A stretch of 64,000 nucleotides of DNA from Verrucomicrobiota bacterium (GTDB taxonomy: Bacteria > Verrucomicrobiota > Verrucomicrobiia > Chthoniobacterales > Xiphinematobacteraceae), in the NCBI GenBank assembly GCA_023269545.1, contig JAHFTB010000002.1:62001-126000 (forward strand), written 5' to 3'. Below, piece after piece: positions 18,347-28,110 of this stretch (positions are counted from its first letter, which is position 1; the number at the start of each line of letters is the position of its first letter). Below the pieces are notes generated by a model that did not search any database, had not been told where the DNA came from, and saw nothing but the letters and a program-made list of their open reading frames with translations. A program made the position numbers and the translations under genes.

Positions 18347-20551
18347 TCAAGAGGAAAGCACTGCTTTAAAGGCGATTACAGAGAGCGGAGGAAGTTCTAC
18401 GAGAATAGAATATTCCTTGCCTTGCCAACAGATCGCTTCGGCATGGCAACCTTTTTCATTACCCAAGTTTCCTCCCCCATAGATATCCGCATCGGTATTA
18501 AGGATTTCCTTATAAAACCCAGGTTGATGGATGCCTATCCGATATCCACTGCGAGGAATGGGAGTCGCATTGATAATGAATACAAGAGGCATGCCTCCAC
18601 GAGATTTCCGGAGAAAAGACCACACACTGTGTCGGGAATCATGGGAATCGATCCATTCAAATCCTTCGGAAGAATCATCAAATTCGTATAAGCTCGGTTC
18701 ATGAACGTAAAGCCAATTCAAATCCCGGACCAAGCGGACGAGGCCGTGATGCATCGGAGAGGAGAGGAGGTGCCAATCCAGACTTTGGGCATGTGTCCAT
18801 TCATTCCACTGGCCAAACTCACCTCCTTGAAAAAGGAGCTTTTTTCCGGGATGAGCCCACATCCAAGCTAAGAACATACGAAGATTGGCAAACTTTTGCC
18901 AAATATCCCCAGGCATTTTAGTCAGTAAGGATCCCTTTCCATGGACCACTTCGTCGTGACTCAACACCAGAATGAAATGTTCACTAAATGCGTAAATTAA
19001 GGAAAATGTAATGTCCCTTTGATGAAATTTCCGATGAATGGGATCGCGGGCCATGTATCGCAGTGAATCATTCATCCATCCCATATTCCATTTGAAGCCG
19101 AATCCTAAGCCTCCGAGATAAGTGGGATGAGATACGCCGGGCCATGCGGTGGATTCTTCAGCAATCATCAGTACACCTGGATGATGCGCATAACAAAGTT
19201 CATTACAGCGTTTGAGCAGCTGTATCGCATCCAAATTTTCTCGCCCTCCCAAGTGATTCGGAATCCATTCACCTGACTTGCGTGAGTAATCCAGATAAAG
19301 CATGGAAGCTACCGCATCCACTCGCAGACCATCCACATGGTATTCGCTCAACCAGAATAGCGCATTCCCAATGAGAAAATTTTGAACTTCATTTCGGCTG
19401 TAGTTAAAAATAAGAGTTCCCCACTCCATGTGCTCACCCATCCGAGGATCTTCATATTCATAGAGGGAGTTACCATCGTAACGGGCGAGACCATGAGCAT
19501 CCTTCGGAAAGTGACCCGGCACCCAGTCGAGAATCACTCCAATTCCCGAAAGGTGACATTGATTGACAAAATGTCGAAACTCATCCGGTGTTCCAAAGCG
19601 GCTGGTGGGTGCGTAGTAGTTGACAATCTGATAACCCCAAGAGCCATCGAAAGGATGCTCCATAATGGGCATGATTTCGATGTGCGTGAAACCCATTTCC
19701 TTAACATACGGAATGAGTCGCTCGCTCAATTCCAAATAGCTACACGGCCGATTATTTTCTTCGAGAATACGTCGCCAAGAACCCAGGTGCACTTCGTAGA
19801 TGCTCATGGGAACTTGGTAAGCATCGCGCTCCTTGCGAGCTTTCATCCAGGCCTCATCTTTCCATTCAAAGCGGTTGAGATCATATACGATGCATGCGGT
19901 CTGCGTGCCATGCTGAGCAAAAAACGCAAAAGGATCTGTTTTTAACAAGACATTCCCTCGGACACTACGCACCTCGATTTTATAGTGCGTGCTTTCGGAA
20001 ACCTCCGGCACAAAGATCTCCCACACGCCAGAGGGGACTAATTTCCGCATGGCATGCACACGGCCATCCCATTGATTAAAATCTCCTACTACACTGACCC
20101 GTTGGGCATGAGGCGCCCACACTGCAAAGTGAGTTCCGCGAACTCCTTCTCGTTCCAGAAGATGCGCCCCTAATTTTTTATAAATCTCCAGATGCGTCCC
20201 TTCATGAAAGAGATAAACATCCATCTCACCAAGAACGGGACCAAAGGAATACGCATCATATTCGCGCCATCGTTTGCCCAGAGGACTGACGAGTTCCAAA
20301 ATATAAGGAAAAGGCTGCTGAATATTCGGGAGGAATCGTTCGAAGAATCCCTCCGGATGAATTTTAGGAATAGAAATTTTTCGCGAAAGATCTTGTGGAT
20401 TTAATAAGATCACCTCGCTGATATCCGGCCGAAATACCCGTACCACACAGCCTTCTCCAAACCGATGCAATCCAAGAAATCTGAAGGGATCCCAGTGCCG
20501 AACTTCGATGAGAGCGTAAAAATCTTCGTCGGACAGCGTGGACGGGTTCAT
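18347..20551 (-). CDS. glgB: 1,4-alpha-glucan branching enzyme
   Basis: This GH13 enzyme introduces alpha-1,6 branches into glycogen. The preferred start is ATG 20551 (MNPSTLSDEDFYAL); an in-frame ATG at 20578 would add nine residues. Order: an N-terminal domain, a CBM48-type domain around GTHFAVWAPHAQRVSVVGDFN, then the (beta/alpha)8 catalytic domain with nucleophile region GLRVDAVASMLY, acid/base MIAEESTAWPG and LSHDEVVHGKGS, and a C-terminal beta domain. Length is about 734 residues, normal for bacterial GlgB. No other glycogen gene is in the window. It lies downstream of gltA on the same strand with a 46-base gap. Confidence 0.95.
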   Translation of the reverse strand: MNPSTLSDEDFYALIEVRHWDPFRFLGLHRFGEGCVVRVFRPDISEVILLNPQDLSRKISIPKIHPEGFFERFLPNIQQPFPYILELVSPLGKRWREYDAYSFGPVLGEMDVYLFHEGTHLEIYKKLGAHLLEREGVRGTHFAVWAPHAQRVSVVGDFNQWDGRVHAMRKLVPSGVWEIFVPEVSESTHYKIEVRSVRGNVLLKTDPFAFFAQHGTQTACIVYDLNRFEWKDEAWMKARKERDAYQVPMSIYEVHLGSWRRILEENNRPCSYLELSERLIPYVKEMGFTHIEIMPIMEHPFDGSWGYQIVNYYAPTSRFGTPDEFRHFVNQCHLSGIGVILDWVPGHFPKDAHGLARYDGNSLYEYEDPRMGEHMEWGTLIFNYSRNEVQNFLIGNALFWLSEYHVDGLRVDAVASMLYLDYSRKSGEWIPNHLGGRENLDAIQLLKRCNELCYAHHPGVLMIAEESTAWPGVSHPTYLGGLGFGFKWNMGWMNDSLRYMARDPIHRKFHQRDITFSLIYAFSEHFILVLSHDEVVHGKGSLLTKMPGDIWQKFANLRMFLAWMWAHPGKKLLFQGGEFGQWNEWTHAQSLDWHLLSSPMHHGLVRLVRDLNWLYVHEPSLYEFDDSSEGFEWIDSHDSRHSVWSFLRKSRGGMPLVFIINATPIPRSGYRIGIHQPGFYKEILNTDADIYGGGNLGNEKGCHAEAICWQGKEYSILVELPPLSVIAFKAVLSS

Positions 20552-20597
20552 GGAAGGACATCGTTGATGTGGGAGCATTGCAATATGCTCTCATTCG

Positions 20598-21719
20598 TCA
20601 CCGTTGATCAATGGGTAATACTTTTTTGCCCACAGCAGGGCCCGTGTATTCACTGAGCGGTCGGTAGAGGCGATTATCAGAAAGTTGTTCCAAAATGTGA
20701 GCAGTCCACCCGGACGTACGTGCGATAGCAAAAATGGGAGTAAACATATCGGTTGGCAGGCCCAGGGAATAATAAACCGTGGCCGAATAAAAATCCACAT
20801 TGGCGTTCAAACCTTTCTGCTCCTTCATGATTGCAGCAATACGCTCGGACATTTGAATCCATTTGGATTCACCGAGTTCATCACAAAGTTTGATGGCCAT
20901 ACGTTGCAAATGAGGCGCACGAGGATCCAGGGTCCGATAAACACGATGTCCGATCCCCATGATTTTTTTCTTTTCGGCTAGATGCTTCGTCACCCAAGCG
21001 TCTACATTCTCCAGGCTACCAATTTCCAAAAGCATGTGAATCACGGCTTCATTGGCACCGCCATGCAAGGGACCTTTGAGAGTGCCAATGGCAGAGGTAA
21101 CAGCGGAATAAATATCGCTCAGCGTAGCTATGGTCACACGTGCGGAAAACGTGGAAGCATTCATGCCATGATCAGCATGCAAAACATAAGCGAGATTCAG
21201 AGTCTTCACCGCCTCGGGCGTGGGTTCTTCGCCATTGAGCAAATAAAGAAAATGAGCGGCCTCATCCAAGTCAGATCGGATGGGAGGCAGACTCTTCCCC
21301 TGGCGCGCACGATGGAAATAAGCTGCGATGACTCCCACATTCGCTGTGATATGAATAGCGCGTTGCTGATTCGCTTCCGCATCGGTTCCTTCCACCGTGT
21401 CATACAAACCCAACATGGATACGGCCGTGCGTAACACGTCCATGGGATTGGCGTCCTTCGGAGCATGGCTCACGAAATCGACAATTTCTTGAGGAAGATG
21501 TCTGTAACGAACTAAATCCGCCTTGAGTTGATTCAGCTCGGCCCTATTAGGCAATTTTCCGTGCCAGAGAAGATAAACCACCTCCTCATAGCTGACTTGG
21601 TTTGCAAGCTCATTAATATCGTAGCCCGCATAAATAAGAATTCCTTGTTCTCCAAGTATGTCACTGATTGCGGTGGTATTTGCGACGATTCCTTCAAGTC
21701 CTTTGGCGGTAATTGGCAT
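20598..21719 (-). CDS. gltA: Citrate synthase
   Basis: This 373-residue short-type (dimeric) citrate or 2-methylcitrate synthase condenses oxaloacetate with acetyl-CoA. Catalytic residues are visible: His in KGPLHGGANEAV, His in MGIGHRVYRTLDPRA, and Asp in VDFYSATVYYSLGLP; the CoA-binding/Arg region is FAIARTSGWTAHILEQ. The nearby sucCD genes support the TCA-cycle role. Methylcitrate synthase cannot be excluded from sequence alone, but no prp genes are present. Confidence 0.93.
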   Translation of the reverse strand: MPITAKGLEGIVANTTAISDILGEQGILIYAGYDINELANQVSYEEVVYLLWHGKLPNRAELNQLKADLVRYRHLPQEIVDFVSHAPKDANPMDVLRTAVSMLGLYDTVEGTDAEANQQRAIHITANVGVIAAYFHRARQGKSLPPIRSDLDEAAHFLYLLNGEEPTPEAVKTLNLAYVLHADHGMNASTFSARVTIATLSDIYSAVTSAIGTLKGPLHGGANEAVIHMLLEIGSLENVDAWVTKHLAEKKKIMGIGHRVYRTLDPRAPHLQRMAIKLCDELGESKWIQMSERIAAIMKEQKGLNANVDFYSATVYYSLGLPTDMFTPIFAIARTSGWTAHILEQLSDNRLYRPLSEYTGPAVGKKVLPIDQR

Positions 21720-21850
21720 GGTTGGTATGATATGGGGGGTGATTCGCAGTTCGTAGAAGTGAATAATGGATAGCGGGTGGAAAGCAAACTATCAACTCCT
21801 GCCCAAGAACCGGTTTTCTTTAAGGAAAGCATGGGGTGGTTATCCATTCA

Positions 21851-21883
21851 GTTCTTGGGGCAATTCGCAGCTTTTTAGGCTAT
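21851..21883. repeat. Repeat family C abutting a family A element
   Basis: gttcttggggcaattcgcag followed by ctttttaggctat matches the copies at 14201 and 42691. It runs directly into the left terminal repeat of the family A element at 21881. Confidence 0.55.
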
Positions 21884-22045
21884 AGCGAAGTCCGTATAAA
21901 ATGAGCAGGAATTTTCCTGGGATTTTTGATTCCATCGAGGCGTAAAACAGAAGCCATATCTGAAGATACGGACTCTGTTTTCTAACAAAGCCGGGAGCAA
22001 AAATAACGGTAAATTCGAACTCATTTTATACGGGCTTCGCCATAT
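21881..22045. mobile_element. MITE-like element (family A, full copy)
   Basis: This element is about 165 bp, bounded by inverted termini tatagcgaagtccgtataaa (left) and the complementary ttttatacgggcttcgccata (right). It has no coding capacity. The right 80 bp (21965-22044) is nearly identical to 24627-24706. It fills most of the 348-base spacer between the sucD stop and the gltA start, so it may supply the transcription end of sucCD. No flanking target duplication was clear. Confidence 0.7.
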
Positions 22046-22067
22046 AGATTCCACGAACCATTCCAAA

Positions 22068-22943
22068 CTATTTTTTCAATGCTTTGATCAGCACTTCGGC
22101 AATATCGGCAGGTGATTCCGCTACGTGGATACCCGCCTTCTTTAAGGCTTCGATTTTTCCTTGAGCGGTACCTGTTCCTCCGGAAACAATCGCCCCGGCA
22201 TGACCCATCCGACGTCCGGGCGGTGCGGTAGCCCCCGCAATAAAAGCGGCAAGCGGTTTTTTACAATGCTGTTTCGCCCATGACGCAGCTTCCTCTTCGG
22301 CGGTGCCTCCAATTTCTCCAATCAGAATGATCCCTTCCGTTTCCGGATCGTCATTCAACAGCTGGAGAGCATCGAGGTGAGAAGTTCCATTGATAGGATC
22401 GCCTCCAATACCAATACAGGTCGTTTGCCCATATCCTCGCGCGGTCAATTGCCAAACCGCTTCATAAGTGAGAGTACCGGAACGCGAAATCACACCAATC
22501 GAACCTGGTTGATGAATATATCCCGGCATGATTCCAATTTTACATTGTCCGGGAGTGATAATCCCAGGACAATTCGGACCAATGAGGCGGGTGTTTTTGC
22601 CACGCAATCCTTCTTTCACCCTCATCATATCCATGACCGGAATCCCCTCGGTAATACAGACAATGAGTTCCACACCCGCGGAAGCCGCTTCCAATATGGC
22701 GTCTGCCGCAAATGGTGCCGGAACAAAAATCATCGTGGCATTACATCCACTACGCTTCCGAGCTTCCTCCACAGTGTCAAAAACGGGCACCTTGGAATCA
22801 AACACTTCTCCTCCACGACCAGGAGTGACTCCGGCAACCACGTTAGTTCCATATTCCATGCAGCCCCGAGCATGAAAGCCTCCGGATTTCCCGGTAATTC
22901 CTTGCACTAGCAAGCGAGTATTTTTATCGACCAAAATTGCCAT
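22068..22943 (-). CDS. sucD: Succinyl-CoA ligase, alpha subunit
   Basis: This 291-residue subunit binds CoA and carries the phosphohistidine of the reaction succinyl-CoA + NDP + Pi to succinate + NTP + CoA. The N-terminal CoA-binding fold is [17 protein letters not shown], with [15 protein letters not shown] near 28-43. The ligase domain includes [20 protein letters not shown], and the active His lies in [17 protein letters not shown] near 245. It is downstream of sucC with a 27-base gap, the usual sucCD order. Confidence 0.96.
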   Translation of the reverse strand: MAILVDKNTRLLVQGITGKSGGFHARGCMEYGTNVVAGVTPGRGGEVFDSKVPVFDTVEEARKRSGCNATMIFVPAPFAADAILEAASAGVELIVCITEGIPVMDMMRVKEGLRGKNTRLIGPNCPGIITPGQCKIGIMPGYIHQPGSIGVISRSGTLTYEAVWQLTARGYGQTTCIGIGGDPINGTSHLDALQLLNDDPETEGIILIGEIGGTAEEEAASWAKQHCKKPLAAFIAGATAPPGRRMGHAGAIVSGGTGTAQGKIEALKKAGIHVAESPADIAEVLIKALKK

Positions 22944-22970
22944 AACTTTTTTTAAAAGAGTTGAGTGTAA

Positions 22971-24155
22971 TTACGCTTGTGCCGCTGCCACCACTTTTTT
23001 AGCGGCATCGGTCAGATCCTCAGCTGCGATAATAGGGAGATTTGATTCTTGGAGCAGCTTTTTCCCAAGTTCCACATTGGTTCCTTCCAAACGGACCACG
23101 AGAGGAACGGGCAAACTAAGAACCCGCACAGCATTGATAATCCCCTGCGCAATAATATCGCATCGCATGATACCTCCAAAAATATTCACCAGGATGGCCT
23201 TTACATTTTTATCGCTGACAAGAATTTTGAAGGCTTCTGTCACTTGTTGTTCGTTCGCACCACCGCCCACATCCAAAAAGTTAGCAGGCTCTCCCCCGTG
23301 ATATTGAATGATGTCCATGGTCGCCATCGCGAGACCAGCACCATTCACCAGGCAAGCAATATTGCCATCCAAACCCACATAATTCAGATTGAATTGAGAA
23401 GCGGTGACCTCGCGAGGATCTTCTTCTGTCGTATCTCGCAAAGCGGCGATTTTCGGATGTCGAAAGAGTGCATTATCGTCAAAATTAAACTTCGCATCCA
23501 GAGCAAGCACTTTGCCGTCTTGCGTAAGAACCAGAGGATTGACTTCCACAAGGGAACAATCCGACTCTAAAAACAGCTTGAAAATATTGAGAAATAAAGT
23601 GGCCGCCTCGCCAATTTTGGAAGACTCAAAACCGAGACGTTGAGCGATATTTCGCGCTTGATATGGCTGTAAGCCCAAAAGCGGATGAATCGCCTCCTTA
23701 ATGATTTTTTCCGGAAATTTTTCCGCCACCATTTCAATATCCACCCCGCCCTCCGTACTCGCAATGACAAGTGGTGCGCCAATGGCCCGATCTAAAACTA
23801 TGGCGAAATAATACTCCTTAGCAATCACAACACTTTCCGCCACAAGAACTTTACGAACCACCCGCCCGGCAGCCCCTGTCTGATGAGTGACTAAAGTATT
23901 TCCGAGCATTTTGGACGCCAGCCCGGCCGCCTTTTCGGGAGAATCACACAGATGAACCCCTCCTTGGAACCCATTGGTAAAAGTGCCCTTCCCTCGTCCA
24001 CCTGCATGAATCTGGGCTTTTACTACCAGATGGTGGGTTTCCAAACGGTTCGCCACCGTTTGCACCTCCTCTCGACTGGAAGCGGAAGCTCCTTTCGGAG
24101 TGGCCACCTGAAACTCTTCAAATAACTGCTTTGCTTGGTACTCGTGGATATTCAT
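22971..24155 (-). CDS. sucC: Succinyl-CoA ligase, beta subunit
   Basis: This 394-residue ATP-grasp subunit binds nucleotide and the succinate end of the reaction. The family N-terminus [15 protein letters not shown] is followed by the ATP-grasp lid ([14 protein letters not shown]) and the C-terminal ligase domain with [17 protein letters not shown] and [15 protein letters not shown]. Full length. It is translated just before sucD. Confidence 0.96.
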   Translation of the reverse strand: MNIHEYQAKQLFEEFQVATPKGASASSREEVQTVANRLETHHLVVKAQIHAGGRGKGTFTNGFQGGVHLCDSPEKAAGLASKMLGNTLVTHQTGAAGRVVRKVLVAESVVIAKEYYFAIVLDRAIGAPLVIASTEGGVDIEMVAEKFPEKIIKEAIHPLLGLQPYQARNIAQRLGFESSKIGEAATLFLNIFKLFLESDCSLVEVNPLVLTQDGKVLALDAKFNFDDNALFRHPKIAALRDTTEEDPREVTASQFNLNYVGLDGNIACLVNGAGLAMATMDIIQYHGGEPANFLDVGGGANEQQVTEAFKILVSDKNVKAILVNIFGGIMRCDIIAQGIINAVRVLSLPVPLVVRLEGTNVELGKKLLQESNLPIIAAEDLTDAAKKVVAAAQA

Positions 24156-24460
24156 TCAATTTTTCAAACTTGGATAACTTGGATTTGGGCTAGGATCGCC
24201 AAGCTCCTCCGAGGCGGATCCTCTGCCCCAAACAGTGAAACCTCTTTGTTTTCATTTAGTTTATGTAACAGATTCCAACGCAGAAGCGATCCCACACTAC
24301 CCTCTTCTCTAAGAAGCTCAATCGCCAAGAAAAAAAATGGAGCTATTCTCTCTCTCCCGAATTTTCCGTTCTATTTTATTTTTGGAAAAATTCATAATTC
24401 ATTGTATAATAAACAGTAGTATAAAAATTTTGAATTTCTCTCATTCGCCAACCACTGATT
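24156..24460. other. Gene-free spacer upstream of sucC
   Basis: No credible gene on either strand. The region probably contains the sucCD promoter on the minus strand. It is AT-rich beyond about 24240. Confidence 0.35.
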
Positions 24461-24706
24461 GCGAAGCACCCATAAAATGATACAGCTTTGTCGCCCTTAG
24501 CTGGAGGCTTTGTTGCAAGAAAAAGGCAATTTCTACGGATATGATCTCTTGCTTACGCCATCTCCAAAACTAAATTTCAGTGAATGTGGGAACAGCCAGG
24601 GCAAACTGCCAGGGTTTGCCTCACTTGATACGGACTCTGTTTTGTAACAAAGCGGGGAGCAAAAATAACGGTCAATTCGAACTCATTTTATACGGGCTTC
24701 GCTATA
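24461..24706. mobile_element. MITE-like element (family A, long copy)
   Basis: Left end gcgaagcacccataaaatga; right end ttttatacgggcttcgctata. The interior includes a segment (about 24549-24580, gcttacgcca...ctaaatttcag) shared with the copy at 55961 and an 80-bp right part nearly identical to 21965-22044. No coding frame. It separates sucC from an orphan gene. Confidence 0.7.
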
Positions 24707-24811
24707 GCTGATGGACGCATAATCGGCTCCTGTATGAATAAGCATCCGCATCAGGAATGATTGAAATTCCTACGACCAAAATTGCCAAAAGTACCAGAAC
24801 TTATACAGATT

Positions 24812-25567
24812 CTAGAGAAAAAATCGCTCGCTTGCCCTGTTTTTTTCGTCATTGATTTTCAATACAGTACTGTGATGTTCGTTCCTTATCTCATGTTCTT
24901 CATCAGGTGACAACACCTTCTGTGAGTGAATCACTCTGGAAAGTTCGTTATTTGTATCTTGTATCCACGTTATTAAACTATCTATCTCCTGATTTGTTTG
25001 TTGCGGGTTGTTTATCTTTGTAATTCCATTCTGTAAACACCTCACCACCTTCTGAAAGTCCTGAATTTTTTTCTGACTAAGCCTGATATGCTTTATAGTT
25101 TTTAATCTTGTGTCCATGCCTTCTGGCATCGGTTCGTCTACACCCTCCAAAAGTCTCCTTGATGAAATGATATGAACATCATGCTCATTTACATCACTTA
25201 TAAGCTCGGTTATTTTAGCTTCCTCATGCTTTATCTGATGCTTCACACGGGGTATCCATGGACCTCCTATGGTATTCACAAACCCTGGTTGGCTATCTCC
25301 TGTTAGTACCTGTTGCAATTGCAATTGTGTGGCGCACATTGATTGTTGCAAAAGTAATATGTGTTTTTGCTTTTTCACTATGTCAGATATGCTCAATAAC
25401 ACCTTCATACGTGCACCGCTCGCCACTATTTTCTGCTGCCAGCTGTCTATTGTACCAATAATAGGCCTCTTGCCGGCAGCGATGTCTCGTTTTTTACGAA
25501 TACCCTCCATCTGGTTTCCATGCACGAATGAGTATGATTTATATGAGGCATGCGAGATCTCTTGCAT
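24812..25567 (-). CDS. Orphan coiled-coil protein
   Basis: This 251-residue protein of unrecognised family is AT-rich and Lys/Gln/Glu/Ile-rich, with long predicted helices (KQKHILLLQQSMCATQLQLQQ; LSQKKIQDFQKVVRCLQNGI) typical of coiled coils. It has no signal peptide or membrane segment and no enzyme motif. It stands alone between a family A element and the MFS gene, with AT-rich flanks. Base and residue composition differ from the housekeeping neighbours and resemble the orphans at 34739-39013 and 43312-47905. It may be an acquired or lineage-specific gene; a secreted effector is possible but unsupported by any signal. Confidence 0.6.
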   Translation of the reverse strand: MQEISHASYKSYSFVHGNQMEGIRKKRDIAAGKRPIIGTIDSWQQKIVASGARMKVLLSISDIVKKQKHILLLQQSMCATQLQLQQVLTGDSQPGFVNTIGGPWIPRVKHQIKHEEAKITELISDVNEHDVHIISSRRLLEGVDEPMPEGMDTRLKTIKHIRLSQKKIQDFQKVVRCLQNGITKINNPQQTNQEIDSLITWIQDTNNELSRVIHSQKVLSPDEEHEIRNEHHSTVLKINDEKNRASERFFL

Positions 25568-25898
25568 ATTTTTTTGGAAAAACGAGTGATTCGTTTAGTT
25601 ATAAAATACTATTACTAAGGCATTGGAAAATAATATATACTTAGAGTAGTCCTCCTCGCTTAGAGAAGCGGCAATACATTTTCATTTTCTGAAGGACTTG
25701 CATCAACACGTATGATTTACCCACTTTAGCTAGTATTACACAACTCATTATTCACAATATATTTATGTATTTTTACGGCATTTTAAAACAATTTATGCAG
25801 AAGCCGGGAAGAGGAGGAAATATGGGGTGGGCGGTGCTTTAAAAAACCGCGAGGGCAACCATTGCCTCTTGCAGTGAACCTCATTTTCAACGAATAAT
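25568..25898. other. Gene-free AT-rich spacer
   Basis: No gene was seen. It probably contains divergent promoters for the orphan (minus) and the MFS transporter (plus), but no clear promoter pair could be assigned. Confidence 0.3.
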
Positions 25899-27107
25899 TT
25901 GAGGGTCTTGAAAAATTCATCTCGTTTTACGTTGGGAATTGTTTTGTTCACCATCCTGATCGATCTGATTGGGTTTGGTATCATCATACCAGTGCTTCCT
26001 TTATATGCGGAAGGAGGGCTATTTCATGCCACACCATTTCAGTTAGGTTGGCTGGTAGGGATATTTTCCTTAGTGCAATTCATTATGGCTCCCATAATCG
26101 GAAAAATTTCCGATCGTGTGGGGCGTAAGCCCGTCCTTTTGTTAAGTGTAATCTGTACGGCCGTGGGTTTTTGGATTATGGGTGCGGCAACCGCACTTTG
26201 GATGCTTTTTTTGGCACGAATCATTGCCGGAGCGAGTGGCGGAAATATCTCCACTGCGCAGGCTTGCATTGCTGACATTACCCCGGCAGATCAGCGCTCA
26301 AAGTCTATGGGGCTATTGGGAGCAGCTTTTGGCTTGGGTTTTGTGTTGGGCCCGGCCCTAGGCGGAATGCTCAGTGTGCATATTTCCGCTTCAGCGCCTT
26401 TCTACTTTGCGGCCGTACTTGCTTTCTGTAACGCCATTTTTATTGCCATTTGTCTGCCGGAAACTTTGGCAAAAGAGAATCGCATTCAGGCCAGCCAAAA
26501 GGCCCCTTTATCGGAGGTATTTGCTGGCGGACAAGGCATTTTTATCAGCGCTATCCTGGGTGCCTATTTGGCGTCAATTACAGGATTCTCTATGATGACC
26601 ACTCTTTTCGCATTATTTAACGAAAAGCGTCTGGGCTATGGAGTCAACCAAACTGGCTATCTCCTTGCTTATGTAGGCATATTGGGGATTTTAGTACAGG
26701 GGGGCCTCCTGCGGAGGCTCCTTCAAAAGCCGATAGAAAAATCACTCTCCGCAATAGGGGCGCTCCTTTTGGTGTTCGGCTTCCTCTTGCTTCCCTTCTG
26801 CGGAGGGGCAATCTCCTTGGCCGCGGTGCTCTTTTTAATTGCCTTGGGCAATGGATTTGTAGTCCCCACCCTCAATGGCTTGGCTTCGCGGTGTTCGAGC
26901 TCTCACATGCAAGGACGAGTCATCGGCCTCATGCAGTCAGCAGGCAGTTTGGGACGCTTCGGAGGACCTCTGATCGCAATGACATTAGTAAAGTGGGATG
27001 CTCCCTCTCACTATGGCCGCACTCCTTTTTGGGGGGGGGGCTGCGTTTTCTCTTATCGCCTGCTGCCTGATACTCACTTTTTCCAAAGAGAAGATCCGAC
27101 TAGCTGA
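25899..27107 (+). CDS. MFS drug/metabolite exporter, C-terminus frameshifted at a G10 tract
   Basis: This TetA/DHA1-like 12-helix transporter has motif A between helices 2 and 3 (GKISDRVGRKPVLLLS) and motif C-like GLGFVLGPALGG in helix 5. The start is probably TTG 25899, or TTG 25908; no ATG is available. At 27031-27040 there is a run of ten G residues. In the sequence as given the frame after it encodes a polar tail (RLLPDTHFFQREDPTS). Removing one G restores a hydrophobic last helix (AAFSLIACCLILTFSKEK) ending at 27114. The gene is therefore either phase-variable, recently inactivated at its last helix, or affected by a sequencing error. Confidence 0.85.
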   Translation: MRVLKNSSRFTLGIVLFTILIDLIGFGIIIPVLPLYAEGGLFHATPFQLGWLVGIFSLVQFIMAPIIGKISDRVGRKPVLLLSVICTAVGFWIMGAATALWMLFLARIIAGASGGNISTAQACIADITPADQRSKSMGLLGAAFGLGFVLGPALGGMLSVHISASAPFYFAAVLAFCNAIFIAICLPETLAKENRIQASQKAPLSEVFAGGQGIFISAILGAYLASITGFSMMTTLFALFNEKRLGYGVNQTGYLLAYVGILGILVQGGLLRRLLQKPIEKSLSAIGALLLVFGFLLLPFCGGAISLAAVLFLIALGNGFVVPTLNGLASRCSSSHMQGRVIGLMQSAGSLGRFGGPLIAMTLVKWDAPSHYGRTPFWGGGCVFSYRLLPDTHFFQREDPTS

Positions 27108-27113
27108 ACATTA

Positions 27114-27135
27114 GTGAGTATAGCGAACTACTCAC
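27114..27135. terminator. Hairpin between convergent MFS and rpsI genes
   Basis: A 7-bp stem (gtgagta / tactcac) with an 8-base loop sits exactly between the end of the transporter and the end of rpsI. No T-run follows, so it is a weak candidate. Confidence 0.35.
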
Positions 27136-27156
27136 CGCACGAAACAAAGAAGCAAA

Positions 27157-27567
27157 TTAACGTTTGGAGAACTGGAAGCGCTTACGTGCACCAGGCTGAC
27201 CAGGTTTTTTGCGTTCTTTCATGCGGGGGTCCCGGGTCAACATACCTTCCTTTTTTAGGATAGCACGATGTGATTCATTTACGAGTAGAAGCACACGGGA
27301 AATTGCCAGACGCAGGGCACCAGCCTGGCCAACGATACCCCCGCCGTTTGTTTTGACGGTAAGGTCAAAGGAATGCATGGCATTCGCAAGTTCCAAGGGC
27401 CGCAGAATGTCATTCTGCATGGAAAGACTCGGAAAGTAATCGGTGAAGTCTTTATTGTTTATTTTAATGACTCCGGCACCCGGCTTGAGCCAGATTCTCG
27501 CAACGGAAGTCTTGCGGCGTCCTGTGGCGGTCGTATCTTGAACGTTATCTGTAGCAATGGCGGACAT
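27157..27567 (-). CDS. rpsI: 30S ribosomal protein S9
   Basis: This 136-residue protein ends in the invariant basic tail KKPGQPGARKRFQFSKR, which reaches the P-site tRNA. The body shows GRRKTSVARIWLKPG and LRLAISRVLL, typical of S9. It lies 14 bases after rplM on the same strand, the standard rplM-rpsI order. Confidence 0.97.
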   Translation of the reverse strand: MSAIATDNVQDTTATGRRKTSVARIWLKPGAGVIKINNKDFTDYFPSLSMQNDILRPLELANAMHSFDLTVKTNGGGIVGQAGALRLAISRVLLLVNESHRAILKKEGMLTRDPRMKERKKPGQPGARKRFQFSKR

Positions 27568-27581
27568 GAAGACGAAAAATT

Positions 27582-28004
27582 CTAGATTGATTGTGGATTT
27601 TGCGCAGCGTGCGGATGGTCGCTACCACGGTATACTTTTAACTTACGATACACACTACGTCCCAATCGGTTATGGGGTAACATTCCGCGAACAGCGTGTT
27701 CAATAATAAGTTCCGGGCGACGTTGCCGCCGATCACGAAAAGATTCTGATTTATGGCCACCCACATAGCCCGAAAAGCTCATATAGGTTTTGGCGGTCGT
27801 CTTTTTTCCACCCACTTGCACTTTGTCGGCATTAATGACGACGACAAAGTCACCAGTATCTACGTGAGGAGTAAAAATAGATTTGTGCTTACCACGCAGC
27901 AACTTCGCCGCTTGTACGGCAATATGACCCAGATGCCGGTTCCGGGCGTCGATCACCCACCAGGTGCGCTCGACTTCTTCAGCTTTGGCAGAATACGTAC
28001 TCAT
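27582..28004 (-). CDS. rplM: 50S ribosomal protein L13
   Basis: This 140-residue protein shows the family motifs [45 protein letters not shown] and [13 protein letters not shown]. It is an early-assembling 23S rRNA-binding protein. It is the first gene of the rplM-rpsI pair. Confidence 0.97.
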   Translation of the reverse strand: MSTYSAKAEEVERTWWVIDARNRHLGHIAVQAAKLLRGKHKSIFTPHVDTGDFVVVINADKVQVGGKKTTAKTYMSFSGYVGGHKSESFRDRRQRRPELIIEHAVRGMLPHNRLGRSVYRKLKVYRGSDHPHAAQNPQSI

Positions 28005-28110
28005 TTACAAAATACAGAGTGAATGGAAAATAGTAGAGGTGTATGGGTAGGTGTCAATCGCCAATTCAAAAAAAACCAAGGCTCAACTCAGTTGCCGTAC
28101 GAAGAGAATT

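Noticed and set aside
21881-24706. Insertion sequence with transposase
   Set aside because: The family A elements are 165-246 bp and non-coding; no transposase gene exists in the window.
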